A stretch of 64,000 nt of DNA from SIG452 sp045540295 (lineage in GTDB: Bacteria > Bacillota > Clostridia > UMGS1840): assembly GCA_045540295.1 (NCBI GenBank), contig JAZQGY010000011.1:13733-77732 (forward strand). Reading direction: 5' to 3'. The notes beneath the pieces were generated by a model. That model was not told the DNA's origin. It was given only the letters and a program-made list of their open reading frames with translations, and did no database searches. Shown here one piece after another: positions 1 to 8,765 of the stretch. The translations under genes and the position numbers were made by a program. Numbering within the stretch: position 1 is the stretch's first letter; the number at the start of each line of letters is the position of its first letter.

Positions 1-1065
1 GAAAATGATGACTTAATGAGAGAATGCTTCGGCGATGACTACGGAATTGCCTGCTGTGTATCCGCTATGAAAATCGGTAAACAGATGCAGTTTTTCGGTG
101 CCCGAGCAAACTTAGCAAAAGCGCTGCTTTATGCCATCAATAACGGAATGGACGAAAAGTATGCAGAGCAGGTTGGACCCCGGGTTGGTGCGCTCACCGG
201 CGAATATTTAGATTACGATGAAGTGTTGGAAAAATTTGATAAAATTTCCGACTGGTTGGCAGAGCTTTATATCAACACCTTAAATATTATTCACTATATG
301 CACGACAAGTACTGCTACGAAAAGCTGGAAATGGCATTGCATGATGAACATATTGTGAGAACTTCCGCTTGCGGTATGGCAGGGTTATCTGTTGTGGCAG
401 ACAGCTTGTCTGCAATCCGCTATGCAAAAGTAAAACCCATCCGTGACGAAAACGGTATTGCAGTGGACTTTGAAATTGAGGGTGACTATCCCAAATACGG
501 CAATAATGATCCCAAGGCAGATGAAATTGCTGTTGCTGTGGTGGAAAACTTTATGAAGAAACTGGCAGGACACACCACTTACCGTGATTCCAAGCCTACT
601 ATGTCTATCTTAACCATTACCTCCAACGTGGTATACGGCAAGAAGACCGGTTCCACTCCGGACGGCAGAAAAGGCGGAGAACCGTTTGCACCCGGTGCAA
701 ATCCCATGCACGGCAGAGATTCCAAGGGTTGTATCGCTTCCATGAAATCGGTGGCAAAACTGCCTTACGAGTATTCGGAGGACGGTATTTCTTACACCTT
801 CTCTATTATCCCCTCTGCATTGGGTAAAACCGAAGAAGAAAAAGTAGATAATCTGGTTTCCTTGCTGGACGGTTATTTTGGGGATACCGGGCATCACATC
901 AACGTGAATGTTATCAATAAGGATGTTCTCTTGGATGCTATGGACCATCCCGAAAAATATCCTCAGCTGACCATCCGTGTATCCGGTTATGCCGTAAACT
1001 TCATTAAGCTGACCCGAGAACAGCAATTGGATGTTATTAACAGAACATTCCATACCCGTTTTTAA
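1..1065 (+). CDS. pflB: Pyruvate formate-lyase (formate C-acetyltransferase), 3' part
   Basis: This glycyl-radical enzyme converts pyruvate and CoA to acetyl-CoA and formate in anaerobic fermentation. The reading frame is open from base 1 and has no start in the window, so about the last 354 residues are seen and the N-terminal half with the catalytic Cys-Cys pair lies outside. The visible part has IACCVSAMKIGKQMQFFGAR near the left edge and the C-terminal glycyl-radical loop RVSGYAV, with the radical Gly encoded at 985-987. It is followed 49 bases later by its activase gene, the usual arrangement. The strict need for radical activation implies an oxygen-sensitive, anaerobic lifestyle. Family assignment is certain; only the missing 5' end limits the annotation. 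Confidence 0.96.
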   Translation, partial: ENDDLMRECFGDDYGIACCVSAMKIGKQMQFFGARANLAKALLYAINNGMDEKYAEQVGPRVGALTGEYLDYDEVLEKFDKISDWLAELYINTLNIIHYMHDKYCYEKLEMALHDEHIVRTSACGMAGLSVVADSLSAIRYAKVKPIRDENGIAVDFEIEGDYPKYGNNDPKADEIAVAVVENFMKKLAGHTTYRDSKPTMSILTITSNVVYGKKTGSTPDGRKGGEPFAPGANPMHGRDSKGCIASMKSVAKLPYEYSEDGISYTFSIIPSALGKTEEEKVDNLVSLLDGYFGDTGHHINVNVINKDVLLDAMDHPEKYPQLTIRVSGYAVNFIKLTREQQLDVINRTFHTRF

Positions 1066-1114
1066 TATCAGTTGCAAAAAGAAACTTCTAAAATAAGCTG
1101 AAAGGTAACAAGCT

Positions 1115-1819
1115 ATGGAAGGATTTATTCATTCGGTAGAAACCTTTGGTGCTGTGGACGGCCCCGGACTTCGCTATGTGGTGTTTATGCAGGGATGTCC
1201 GCTTCGGTGCCTGTTTTGCCATAATCCTGATTCCTGGAAGATGCAGGAAGGTACCAAAAAAACGGATACTGAACTGATTTCCGACATTTTAGAGTACAAG
1301 AACTTCATCAAGCGGGGAGGCGTCACTTTTTCGGGGGGCGAGCCTTTGGTGCAACCTATGTTTTTAAGGTCCATGCTTCGCCAGTGCAGAAAACACGGAT
1401 TGCATACTGCCATTGATACTGCAGGCTCTGTGCCTACCGAGCTATCGGGTCCCGCCATCTGTGAGGCAGATTTAATCCTTTTGGATATTAAAACGCTGGA
1501 TGAGGAGCTTTATCCCGAACTGACAGGGCATACCATCCATAATAATCTTGCCACCTTGCAGTATTGCGAGGATATCGGAAAACCCGTTTGGATTCGTCAC
1601 GTTCTGGTGCCGGGCTACACCCTGGTAAAAGAACGCATGGAAAAACTGGCAGCCTACCTAAAAAGATTTTCTTGCATCAAACGGATTGATTTGTTGCCTT
1701 TTCATAAGCTTGGAGAATATAAATGGGAAGAGCTTGGAATCCCTTACAAATTATATGATACACCTGTTCCCACCGAGGAAGAAATGGCAATGGCAAAAGA
1801 AATTTTTGGTTTGCAATAA
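1115..1819 (+). CDS. pflA: Pyruvate formate-lyase activating enzyme (radical SAM)
   Basis: PflA uses a [4Fe-4S] cluster and S-adenosylmethionine to abstract hydrogen from the conserved glycine of PflB. The 234-aa protein has the radical-SAM cluster motif C-x3-C-x2-C in GCPLRCLFCHNPDSW near residue 30, preceded by the family signature VDGPGLRYVVF. GGVTFSGGEPLVQP near residue 70 is the SAM-binding GGE region. Length is normal for the family (about 235-250). The ATG at 1115 is preceded by a GAAAGG ribosome-binding site. It follows pflB by 49 bases and is probably cotranscribed. Confidence 0.96.
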   Translation: MEGFIHSVETFGAVDGPGLRYVVFMQGCPLRCLFCHNPDSWKMQEGTKKTDTELISDILEYKNFIKRGGVTFSGGEPLVQPMFLRSMLRQCRKHGLHTAIDTAGSVPTELSGPAICEADLILLDIKTLDEELYPELTGHTIHNNLATLQYCEDIGKPVWIRHVLVPGYTLVKERMEKLAAYLKRFSCIKRIDLLPFHKLGEYKWEELGIPYKLYDTPVPTEEEMAMAKEIFGLQ

Positions 1820-1846
1820 AGAAATCGTTTGTTGGAGGTGTTTTTG

Positions 1847-2284
1847 ATGAGGAAATATTTAGCTTTCATTATGGTGTTTATCTGTCTTGTAGGATTGGTT
1901 GGATGCAATTCTTCCAAAACTGCGGAAACTTTTAAAAGTACTGATGACAAGCTTGACGAAAATTCCTCCGCTGAGGCGCTTCTGCCAGAAATTACATTGG
2001 AGAACGCAATTGGCGAGACAGCAACTTTGTCTGAAGAAGATGCCAACATCGTTTTGAAAATATTGGAAAACGGTGAGTGGTATGGAGAACCCACAGAATG
2101 TGCTTCGGATTGCCGGCTTATGATTGGAGAAAACTATTTATCTTATCATTCCGAGTGTGGTAGCTTTAGCGGTACATTTAAGGGAGAAACCATTTCTCAT
2201 CGAGGCAGTTTAACCATTGATGATGAAACTCAACAACTGGTGAACAGCATCTTTGAAAAATATGTTGCACTGGGAAAATATTAG
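1847..2284 (+). CDS. Small predicted lipoprotein, unknown function
   Basis: I do not recognise this 145-aa protein. It begins with a lipoprotein signal peptide (MRKYLAFIMVFICLVG) ending in the lipobox LVGC, so it should be lipidated at Cys and held on the outer face of the membrane. The mature part is acidic and has a Cys pair (ECASDC) and a later Cys, which could form a disulfide outside the cell. An in-frame TTG lies at 1829, but GGAGG at 1834-1838 sits just ahead of the ATG at 1847, so I choose 1847. It follows pflA by 27 bases and ends before a clear terminator, so it may ride on the pfl transcript. No function is inferred. Confidence 0.75.
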   Translation: MRKYLAFIMVFICLVGLVGCNSSKTAETFKSTDDKLDENSSAEALLPEITLENAIGETATLSEEDANIVLKILENGEWYGEPTECASDCRLMIGENYLSYHSECGSFSGTFKGETISHRGSLTIDDETQQLVNSIFEKYVALGKY

Positions 2285-2331
2285 TTGGAATAAATACGGT
2301 TGTTTTTCAGCAATATATTATAACAAGAGGT

Positions 2332-2360
2332 AAAAAAGGAGTGGAAACACTCCTTTTTTT
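2332..2360 (+). terminator. Rho-independent terminator after the lipoprotein gene
   Basis: A 12-bp perfect stem (2332-2343 with 2348-2359) closes a GAAA tetraloop and is followed by T residues. It ends the pflB-pflA-lipoprotein transcription unit. Confidence 0.9.
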
Positions 2361-2405
2361 GTATTCTTTTTTAAAAAATGGGAAGAATCCATTTGAGGTG
2401 ATTGT

Positions 2406-2843
2406 ATGCTGGGACTTCTTATGAGTATCATAGCAGGTGCAGCGATGAGTATTCAAGGGGTATGGAATACCAGACTCTCTGAAAAAGTGGGACTGTTTGA
2501 ATCCAACATGTTTGTGCAGGGAACGGCATTTTTACTGGGGCTTCTTATCATGTTTTTCTTTGGGAAAGGCAATCTCAAAGAATTGGGAAATACCCCGAAA
2601 CTATACTGGTTAGGCGGCGTTTTAGGAATTGTGATAACCGTAACGGTGATGCTTTCCATTAAAGATTTAAGTCCAACCTATGCGATTTCCGTTATTTTGA
2701 TTTCTCAGCTTCTGGTGGCGGCGTTGATTGATGCCTTCGGATGGTTTGGCAGTGAGCAGGTCCCGTTTTTATGGAATAAATATGTGGGACTTCTTCTGAT
2801 GATTGGCGGCGTCATTTTGTTTCAATGGCAAAAGGGAACATAA
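2406..2843 (+). CDS. DMT-family (YdcZ/DUF606-like) membrane protein
   Basis: This is a 145-aa integral membrane protein with about five hydrophobic segments. The N-terminal sequence MLGLLMSIIAGAAMSIQGVWNTRLSEKVG and the later FVQGTAFLLGLL resemble the YdcZ (DUF606) branch of the drug/metabolite transporter superfamily, which are half-size transporters. Substrate is unknown. GAGGTG at 2394-2399 gives a good ribosome-binding site for the ATG at 2406. The gene stands alone between two terminators, so it is probably monocistronic. Confidence 0.8.
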   Translation: MLGLLMSIIAGAAMSIQGVWNTRLSEKVGLFESNMFVQGTAFLLGLLIMFFFGKGNLKELGNTPKLYWLGGVLGIVITVTVMLSIKDLSPTYAISVILISQLLVAALIDAFGWFGSEQVPFLWNKYVGLLLMIGGVILFQWQKGT

Positions 2844-2850
2844 AATGTTA

Positions 2851-2888
2851 AAAAACAGTCGGATTTTTTTTAAGATCCGGCTGTTTTC
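2851..2888 (+). terminator. Rho-independent terminator after the DMT gene
   Basis: A 12-bp stem with one G-T pair (2853-2864 with 2875-2886) is followed by a short T-rich tail. It lies 8 bases past the stop of the upstream gene. Confidence 0.85.
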
Positions 2889-2916
2889 TTGATTTTACTG
2901 TTTTTTTTGATACAAT
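2889..2916 (+). promoter_or_regulatory. Putative sigma-A promoter for the tail-fibre-like gene
   Basis: TTGATT (2889-2894) and TACAAT (2911-2916) are separated by 16 bases, about 50 bases upstream of the ATG at 2966. It suggests the phage-like pair has its own promoter. Confidence 0.5.
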
Positions 2917-2965
2917 GGGTACGTAACAATTTGTTGTATGAGGGGGAGAGCACAAGGAGACTTTT

Positions 2966-4162
2966 ATGAGAACAGACTCTTTTTCCAAAGATAAACACCT
3001 TCCCGTAAGGCGTTTTATTGCGGATGAATCCAAGATGGCAACAGGACTGTACGGTCCTTGTGCCATTGCGGATGATTTGGATAATATTTTTAATATGTTT
3101 GATCCTGATGCTACCTTTTTAGACGGTAATGAACAAGGTGGCATCAGCGAAAAGAATTTGCAAAACGGAGCCGTATCCTACGATAAACTGGCAGAAGAAG
3201 TAAAGGAGAAATTTCAGGAGATTGCTACAGAACAACAACTGGATTCTCTTCGCACAGAACTTCTTGAAAAAGCAGATATCAAAGCAGACAAGGCTACCTC
3301 TTTATCGGGTTACGGTATTACTGACGCCTACACAAAAGACGAAACCGACGGTTTTTTTGGAGAGGTTCACACAGCCATTTCCCAAAAAACGGAAGAGACG
3401 GTACTTTATGAAGAAACGGTCAATACTCCCATCTGGACAAATCAGCCAACCTATGCAGGAGTATTGGATTTGGACACGTCAGACTACTATTACGTCACTC
3501 TAAAAGACACGGACGGAACTGCATTGCCTGCCGGTCAATTTAAACTGATGCCACTATATGGTAAGTATGCAGAAGCATATGAAACAGTTTTCACGCTTGC
3601 AGATTTAAAAACAGGAAACAGCGGAACGCTTGCCGAAAACCTTCCTGTGGAATTTACAACTGATTATAAGATGCGAACTGCCGGTGTCAGCACGGTTAGC
3701 ATACCACTGAATTTACCAATGGAAAGTCATCTTGGAAAGCTGACAATCTTCACAACCGGACAGTTTATCAAAACATTAAAGGATGGATATTTTACATCAT
3801 TATTTCGAACCGGTACTGCCGTGGCACATTATAACTCGGGTAGTGCTACAACCTCAAATTCGGGCAGTGATACTACGATTTGGCATTTTTTGAATAATCA
3901 AGGAGACGATTACAAAATCGGGAAATTTATGGATGTGTTTACCATTCAAATGAATGGAGACAAGTCTTTTATTTCAGATCGAAATTCGTTTTTGAGATAT
4001 CAAGGGTATGAATCAACCGCATGCAAGCATATCGCAAATCACTCTGCCGGTTTTGGTTTTATACTGTCCGAGAATACCGAGATTAGTCATGCATTAGTCT
4101 ATGCGGTTAAGAGTGGTTATATCCGTAACGGAACCGTGATTCGTGTAACGGAGGTGAAATAG
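2966..4162 (+). CDS. Phage tail-fibre-like protein (orphan)
   Basis: The 398-aa protein has no signal peptide. Residues about 50-75 (GISEKNLQNGAVSYDKLAEE) and the segment SLSGYGITDAYTKDETD near residue 112 are typical of phage tail fibres and minor tail proteins, where the GYGITDAYTK unit recurs and leads into a receptor-binding C-terminal domain. Here that unit occurs once. The C-terminal 200 residues are beta-rich in appearance and not recognisable. AAGGAG at 2955-2960 precedes the ATG. No capsid, terminase, integrase, holin or other tail gene is nearby, so this is a phage-derived orphan or a domesticated gene. It is followed one base after its stop by a small gene that often accompanies such fibres. 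Role is inferred from motif only. Confidence 0.7.
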   Translation: MRTDSFSKDKHLPVRRFIADESKMATGLYGPCAIADDLDNIFNMFDPDATFLDGNEQGGISEKNLQNGAVSYDKLAEEVKEKFQEIATEQQLDSLRTELLEKADIKADKATSLSGYGITDAYTKDETDGFFGEVHTAISQKTEETVLYEETVNTPIWTNQPTYAGVLDLDTSDYYYVTLKDTDGTALPAGQFKLMPLYGKYAEAYETVFTLADLKTGNSGTLAENLPVEFTTDYKMRTAGVSTVSIPLNLPMESHLGKLTIFTTGQFIKTLKDGYFTSLFRTGTAVAHYNSGSATTSNSGSDTTIWHFLNNQGDDYKIGKFMDVFTIQMNGDKSFISDRNSFLRYQGYESTACKHIANHSAGFGFILSENTEISHALVYAVKSGYIRNGTVIRVTEVK

Positions 4163-4163
4163 G

Positions 4164-4388
4164 ATGCTTGTTTTAAAAGATGGTCAATACATCGTGGCAG
4201 AAGCGGAAGAAGGGAATCTTTCCAAAGTTGAAATTCCTTATGAAGAAAAGGTAGTTTCTTTCATTCGTGAGAAATACTCCCTGGATGAAGAACTGGCAAT
4301 CCAGCGCCAAAGAGACACCAAGCCTACGGAATTTCAAGAATATTTCACCTATTGCGAAACTTGCAAGGAAAAAGCAAAACAAGACTAA
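4164..4388 (+). CDS. Small acidic protein paired with the tail-fibre-like gene
   Basis: This 74-aa protein starts one base after the upstream stop, so translation is probably coupled. It is acidic at the N terminus, and the stretch VSFIREKYSLDEELAIQRQR followed by EFQEYFTYCETCKEKAK resembles small proteins that follow tail-fibre genes in phages and prophages of Bacillota. I infer kinship with that group from pattern and position; the function is unknown there as well. It contains a CxxC pair near the C terminus. It ends at a bidirectional terminator. Confidence 0.6.
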   Translation: MLVLKDGQYIVAEAEEGNLSKVEIPYEEKVVSFIREKYSLDEELAIQRQRDTKPTEFQEYFTYCETCKEKAKQD

Positions 4389-4428
4389 AAAAAGGGCATT
4401 GGCACAATTTGTGCCAATGCCTTTTTCA
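4387..4428. terminator. Bidirectional terminator between convergent genes
   Basis: A long stem (about 4389-4406 with 4410-4426, one bulged G) is flanked by an A-run on the left and a T-run on the right, so it can stop both the plus-strand phage-like pair and the minus-strand sugar ABC operon. Confidence 0.9.
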
Positions 4429-5490
4429 TTATTGGTAGAGCAAGGGTTTAATTTGTTGGGAATCAATGTTGGTATGGTCATACCATTTGGAACCGGTATC
4501 CACATCTTCTACATTGGTTTCACCGTTGATGGCACGAACTGCCAGTTCCACCGCACGATATCCGATGGAAACGGGGTCCTGGGTGACAGAGCCTAAGAAT
4601 TTTTTGTTGCGGATAGCGTCAATCTGCAGAGCGCCGGAGTCAAATCCCACGGCGATAACTTTATCAGGCCCGATTCTGCCACCGGAAATAGCAGCATCTG
4701 CATTGATGATTGCTTTGGCGGCAAATTCGTTGGAGCCGTAAATGGCAATCAGGTCATTTTTGTTTAGGAGTGTTTGTGCAGAGGTTTGTCCCTGGGTGTC
4801 ATTAATTTCGGCAGGGATTGCCACATCAATTGTCACTTTTCCTCCGGTAACACCGTTGGCAAATTTGGTGTGTCCGATAACAGCAACCGAGCCTTTTTGG
4901 AAGCCGTCTGCCGATTCAATCAGATTTACCATTTTATCTAAGAATCCTTGGGTTCTCATACTGATGGACTGAGAATTTGCTTCCTGGGAAACCACGCCGA
5001 TGCGGGGATTTCCTTCGGTGAGTTTTCCTTTGATGGCATCATACATTTTTTGCGCCGCCAGCTCACCTGCTTTATAGTTGTCGGTAGAAGCATTGGCAAA
5101 AATGGTGCCTTCAGGGGCTCCTGGAACCCCGGAGTCAAAGCCGATGACAGGGATATTGTTGGCTTTAGCTTTGTTTACGGCATCTAAGGAAGCTGTGGTA
5201 TCCAAAGCTGCAATACAGATTGCTGCAGGCTTTTTGTTGATGGCATTATTGATCATTTCCACCTGAGCAGCAATGGCTCCTTCTCCTTCGGGACCTACAA
5301 AGTTGATTTTTACTCCCAGCTCCTGACCTGCTTTTTCAGCCCCTTGTTTGACTGCTTTCCAGAAGTCGTGCTGGAAGCCTTTTGCAATCAGCTCTACTGT
5401 GTTTTCGGAATTGTTCCCTCCGCAACCTGTTAACATAACAGGAAGTACGAGGATTGCTGTGAATACGGCAAGTAGTTTTTTCAAATTCAT
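4429..5490 (-). CDS. Sugar ABC transporter substrate-binding lipoprotein (RbsB type)
   Basis: The 353-aa protein is the periplasmic-binding-protein-like receptor of the importer encoded upstream. Its signal peptide ends in the lipobox LTGC, giving a membrane-anchored receptor. The mature part reads as a type I (Peripla_BP_4) binding protein: FWKAVKQGAEKAGQELGVKINFVGP near the N terminus, NKKPAAICIAALD and NIPVIGFDSGVP in lobe one, and DLIAIYGSNEFAAKAI and VIAVGFDSG in lobe two. This family binds ribose, galactose, xylose, autoinducer-2 or polyols; the ligand cannot be read from sequence. It is the last gene of the minus-strand operon ATPase-permease-receptor and ends at a terminator. Confidence 0.9.
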   Translation of the reverse strand: MNLKKLLAVFTAILVLPVMLTGCGGNNSENTVELIAKGFQHDFWKAVKQGAEKAGQELGVKINFVGPEGEGAIAAQVEMINNAINKKPAAICIAALDTTASLDAVNKAKANNIPVIGFDSGVPGAPEGTIFANASTDNYKAGELAAQKMYDAIKGKLTEGNPRIGVVSQEANSQSISMRTQGFLDKMVNLIESADGFQKGSVAVIGHTKFANGVTGGKVTIDVAIPAEINDTQGQTSAQTLLNKNDLIAIYGSNEFAAKAIINADAAISGGRIGPDKVIAVGFDSGALQIDAIRNKKFLGSVTQDPVSIGYRAVELAVRAINGETNVEDVDTGSKWYDHTNIDSQQIKPLLYQ

Positions 5491-5507
5491 GTTTGTAACA
5501 ACCTTTC

Positions 5508-6494
5508 TTATGATTTTATGGTAACCCTTTTTTCACGGTTACTGCGGTAAATATCCAACAGTACGGCACCAATTACCACAATACCGGTAATCAATGTCTG
5601 ATAATGCGGCTGTAAATCCACATAAGGCAAACCAATTTTTAACACACTCATAATGAATACCCCGATGAAGGTACCGATAATAGAGCCAACCCCACCGGAC
5701 AAAGAGGTTCCGCCGACTACCACACCGGCAATTGCCTGTAGCTCAAAGCCTTGGCCAGCCCCGGGAAGAATGGTAGTATAGGTCGCAGCGTAGGCAATCC
5801 CTGCAAGGCCTGCAAATAAGCCTGAAATCACATAGACCACTGTTTCCCATCTCTTTACATTCACCCCGGAAAGACGGGCTGCTTCTTTGTTGCTTCCGAT
5901 GGCAAAGGTATAGCGCCCGATGACGGTTTTATTGAGCACAATCACTGCTAACACCGTGAAGGCAACCAGCACTAAAAAGCCTGTGGGAAAGTTGTCTGCG
6001 GTGCGAAAAATATCTTTGTACCAGCCTTCAGGGGAAGACCTCATCGGGAAGGTGGTGGATTGCACATTGGACACAATGGAACCCACCCCGGAGGATACCA
6101 TCATAGTACCCAGTGTGGCAATAAAAGGCGGAAGCTTTAGACGGGATACCATAATGCCGTTTGCCAGTCCGAACAGACCGCCAACCGCCACTGTAATGAG
6201 CAGACAAATCCACAATGGGATTCCCATATTGTTGTGGAGTGTCCCGCCCACAATGGCAGAACACATCATTACTGTACCAATTGACAAATCAATTCCTCCG
6301 GTAATGATAACGAATGTTACGCCGATTGCCAAAAAACCGATGTAATAGGAAGCGTCAAAAATACTGACTAAGGTGTCTGTGGTGAAAAAGTTGGTGCCAA
6401 ATACGGAGAAAAAAGTATATAGCACAATGAGAGCACCCAGGGCAATAAATTTCTGCATTCCTTTTGTTTTGATGTTTTCTATCAACTGATTCAT
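5508..6494 (-). CDS. Sugar ABC transporter permease (RbsC type)
   Basis: A 328-aa integral membrane protein of the BPD_transp_2 family that forms the channel of a ribose-type importer. It has roughly eight to ten hydrophobic segments, with the family signatures GGIDLSIGTVMMCSAIVGG near residue 75 and IAGVVVGGTSLSGGVGSIIG in the C-terminal half. The ATG at 6494 is preceded by AGGAG (6501-6505). An in-frame ATG at 6539 would overlap the upstream gene by 11 bases, but it lacks a good ribosome-binding site. It lies 34 bases after the ATPase gene and 17 bases before the receptor gene, so the three form one operon. Confidence 0.9.
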   Translation of the reverse strand: MNQLIENIKTKGMQKFIALGALIVLYTFFSVFGTNFFTTDTLVSIFDASYYIGFLAIGVTFVIITGGIDLSIGTVMMCSAIVGGTLHNNMGIPLWICLLITVAVGGLFGLANGIMVSRLKLPPFIATLGTMMVSSGVGSIVSNVQSTTFPMRSSPEGWYKDIFRTADNFPTGFLVLVAFTVLAVIVLNKTVIGRYTFAIGSNKEAARLSGVNVKRWETVVYVISGLFAGLAGIAYAATYTTILPGAGQGFELQAIAGVVVGGTSLSGGVGSIIGTFIGVFIMSVLKIGLPYVDLQPHYQTLITGIVVIGAVLLDIYRSNREKRVTIKS

Positions 6495-6528
6495 AAGGAA
6501 CTCCTTTCCGTTTTTTTGAAAGACTGTT

Positions 6529-8037
6529 TTACAGTTCATTCCGTTTGGTTGCTAAACGCATAATCTCTTCCTGATTGGCATTTTTGATGTCTAGTTCTCC
6601 GGTGATTTTGCCTTCGCACATAACGATGATTCTGTCACTCATTCTGAGGACTTCGGTCAATTCGGAAGAAATCATAATAATGGATTTTCCAAGCTTTGCC
6701 AGTTCGTTCATTAAAGCGTAAATTTCGCTTTTTGCACCTACGTCAATCCCACGGGTCGGCTCATCAAAGATGAGAATATCGCAGTTTTTAATCAGCCATT
6801 TGGCAATGACCACTTTTTGCTGATTACCGCCTGATAAATTACGAACCGTTTGATAAATTGAAGGAGTTTTTGTTTTTAGCTTGCTGACATATTCCTTAGA
6901 AGTTTTAAAAACAGCCCCTTCCTTCACAAAACCGCAAGCGGAAAACTTTGGCAAATCCGCCAAAACAGAATTTTCAGCCACATCTAAATTGAGGGCAAGT
7001 CCGTAGCGTTTTCGGTCTTCGGAAAGGTAGCCGATTCCGTTTTTTACCGCATCCATCGGCGACTTGATTTCTACCCGTTTTCCGTTTAAAAACAGGACAC
7101 CGCTATCCATTTTATCGGCACCGAATATGGCTCTGGCAAGCTCCGTTCTGCCTGCACCCATCAACCCTGCAAATCCAAGAATTTCGCCTTTTCGTAAGGA
7201 AAAACTCACGTCCTTTACGTGGGGAGCCAGTGTGATTCCTTCCGCTTTTAACACCACGGGAGCATCTTCTGCAACAGTGCTTTCTTCTTTTGGGTCTTCG
7301 TAAATGGTGCGTCCTACCATCATACTGATAATTTCATCTTTTGAGGTGTCCTTGGTGCGAACAGTTCCGATATACTCTCCGTCCCGCATAACGGTAACAC
7401 GGTCGGTAATCGCTTCGATTTCGTCCATACGGTGGGAAATATAAATCATCCCGACGCCTTTATGCCGAAGCTCTGAAATCAGACGGAAGAGTTCTTTGAT
7501 TTCATGTTCGGTCAAGGCTGCGGTCGGCTCATCAAACACAATAATTTTTGCGTGGAAAGAAATTGCTTTTGCTATTTCCACCATTTGCTGTTTTCCAACG
7601 GTCAGGTTTTCAATAATTTCTTTGGGATTCAAGGAAATTCCAAGCTTCTTAAATAAAGCCTCTGATTCTTTTTCCAGCGCCCTGTCATCCAGCCAGAATC
7701 CCATTTTTTTCTGTTCACGACCGATAAAAATGTTTTCTGCCACCGTCAGATGGTTCATCATATTTAATTCCTGATGCACAATGATAACGCCGTTTTCCTG
7801 AGCCTCTTTCGGATTTTTAAACTGAATTTCTTTTCCTAAAAAGGTGATGCGTCCTCCGTCTTTTTGATGGATTCCTGTGAGAATTTTCATCAAAGTGGAT
7901 TTTCCGGCACCGTTTTCCCCTACCAAAGCGTGAACTTCTCCGGGGTATAAGTCAAGGTTAGCGTTTTTTAACGCTTTCACACCAACAAATTCTTTTGTGA
8001 TATTTTCCATGGTAAGGATCGGGTTTTCTGTTGCCAT
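6529..8037 (-). CDS. Sugar ABC transporter ATP-binding protein (RbsA type)
   Basis: This 502-aa protein is a fused double ATPase typical of ribose/galactose-type importers. The first half has Walker A GENGAGKSTLMK and Walker B IIVFDEPTAALTEHE. The second half has a degenerate Walker A region (GLMGAGRTELAR), the signature LSGGNQQKV and Walker B ILIFDEPTRGIDVGAKSE, the canonical RbsA pattern. I choose the ATG at 8037, with a GAGGCAGG ribosome-binding site, over an upstream in-frame TTG at 8070. It is the first gene of the operon. A TATAAT-like -10 lies at 8115-8120 on this strand but without a convincing -35, so the promoter may need an activator. Confidence 0.92.
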   Translation of the reverse strand: MATENPILTMENITKEFVGVKALKNANLDLYPGEVHALVGENGAGKSTLMKILTGIHQKDGGRITFLGKEIQFKNPKEAQENGVIIVHQELNMMNHLTVAENIFIGREQKKMGFWLDDRALEKESEALFKKLGISLNPKEIIENLTVGKQQMVEIAKAISFHAKIIVFDEPTAALTEHEIKELFRLISELRHKGVGMIYISHRMDEIEAITDRVTVMRDGEYIGTVRTKDTSKDEIISMMVGRTIYEDPKEESTVAEDAPVVLKAEGITLAPHVKDVSFSLRKGEILGFAGLMGAGRTELARAIFGADKMDSGVLFLNGKRVEIKSPMDAVKNGIGYLSEDRKRYGLALNLDVAENSVLADLPKFSACGFVKEGAVFKTSKEYVSKLKTKTPSIYQTVRNLSGGNQQKVVIAKWLIKNCDILIFDEPTRGIDVGAKSEIYALMNELAKLGKSIIMISSELTEVLRMSDRIIVMCEGKITGELDIKNANQEEIMRLATKRNEL

Positions 8038-8393
8038 ACTATAACCTGCCTCTTTTTTAAAAATAAACAAACAGACTTCTGATTTCTTCTTTTATGTTTG
8101 ACCGATTTTTGATTATTATAACTTTTTTACGAAAAAAACTATCATTTTTCAGACTGGAAAAAACGGAACTTTTCCTGTTTGGAGTTCAAAAATACGTTGA
8201 ATTTTTATGAAAACCGGAAAAATGGGTCAAAAAGTGCATTTTTTTCAGAAAAAAGTGCAAAAAAAATTAAAAAATATTCAAAAAATATTTGAATTATACA
8301 GAGTAGTATGTTATAATATATAAATAAGCTGGAAGGCTTATATCCAAAAAAGAATGAAAAACCAAAATAGAAGACAGAAAGGATTTTATTACC
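8038..8393. other. 356-bp A/T-rich divergent intergenic region
   Basis: This gap separates the minus-strand sugar ABC operon from the plus-strand yqhY-nusB operon. It is very A/T rich, with long A and T tracts and the direct repeat AAAAAGTGCA around 8230-8265. It holds the strong yqhY promoter at its right end and only a -10-like element (8115-8120) toward the ABC operon. I see no gene in it. Confidence 0.6.
8289..8317 (+). promoter_or_regulatory. Sigma-A promoter for yqhY-nusB operon
   Basis: TTGAAT (8289-8294), a 17-base spacer and a perfect TATAAT (8312-8317) lie about 75 bases upstream of the yqhY start. This is the only strong promoter I can see upstream of the nusB-xse-ispA-OLE-dxs run. 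Confidence 0.75.
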
Positions 8394-8753
8394 ATGGAAG
8401 AAAACATCTTAACCAATGATAAACAGGGCACCATTAAAGTAAGCGGTGAAGTGCTGTCTGTCATTTCCGGCATGGCTGTGAATGACATTGAAGGAGTTGC
8501 TTCTCTGATTGAGGATCCCGATAGCACTGTGTATTCCAAAAAAATGTTGAGCCGTGGCATCAGTGTTGACCAGAAAGCAGACGGTTTATCCGTTAGCCTG
8601 AATATTGTGGTGAAATACGGTTATTCCATTCCTGAAGTTGCAAGAGAAGTGCAGTTGAAGGTAAAAGATGCAATGGAAAATATGCTTGGGTTTGCTGTAA
8701 AAAACGTAAATGTTATCGTAGCAGGTGTCGATTTTACCGAAGCTGACCAATAA
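8394..8753 (+). CDS. yqhY: Asp23/Gls24 family protein YqhY
   Basis: A 119-aa cytoplasmic Asp23/Gls24-domain protein. The family shows IKVSGEVLSVISGMAVNDIEGV near the N terminus and VKNVNVIVAGVDF at the C terminus. In Bacillus, YqhY sits next to the acetyl-CoA carboxylase and nusB genes and has been linked to control of lipid synthesis; here it directly precedes nusB, which supports the assignment. GAAAGGA ahead of the ATG serves as ribosome-binding site. The upstream accB and accC genes found in Bacillus are absent, replaced by a divergent sugar transporter. Confidence 0.9.
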   Translation: MEENILTNDKQGTIKVSGEVLSVISGMAVNDIEGVASLIEDPDSTVYSKKMLSRGISVDQKADGLSVSLNIVVKYGYSIPEVAREVQLKVKDAMENMLGFAVKNVNVIVAGVDFTEADQ

Positions 8754-8765
8754 AGGATTAAAACC

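Noticed and set aside
610..1077. Minus-strand 155-aa frame opposite pflB
   Set aside because: Antisense shadow of a well-conserved gene, with no recognisable protein features.
2966..4388. Complete prophage
   Set aside because: Only two phage-like genes are present, with housekeeping or transport genes on both sides and no integrase or attachment repeats seen.
8115..8120. Sigma-A promoter for the sugar ABC operon
   Set aside because: A TATAAT is present on the minus strand, but the sequence 17 bases upstream (GATAGT) is not a -35 box; kept only as a remark.
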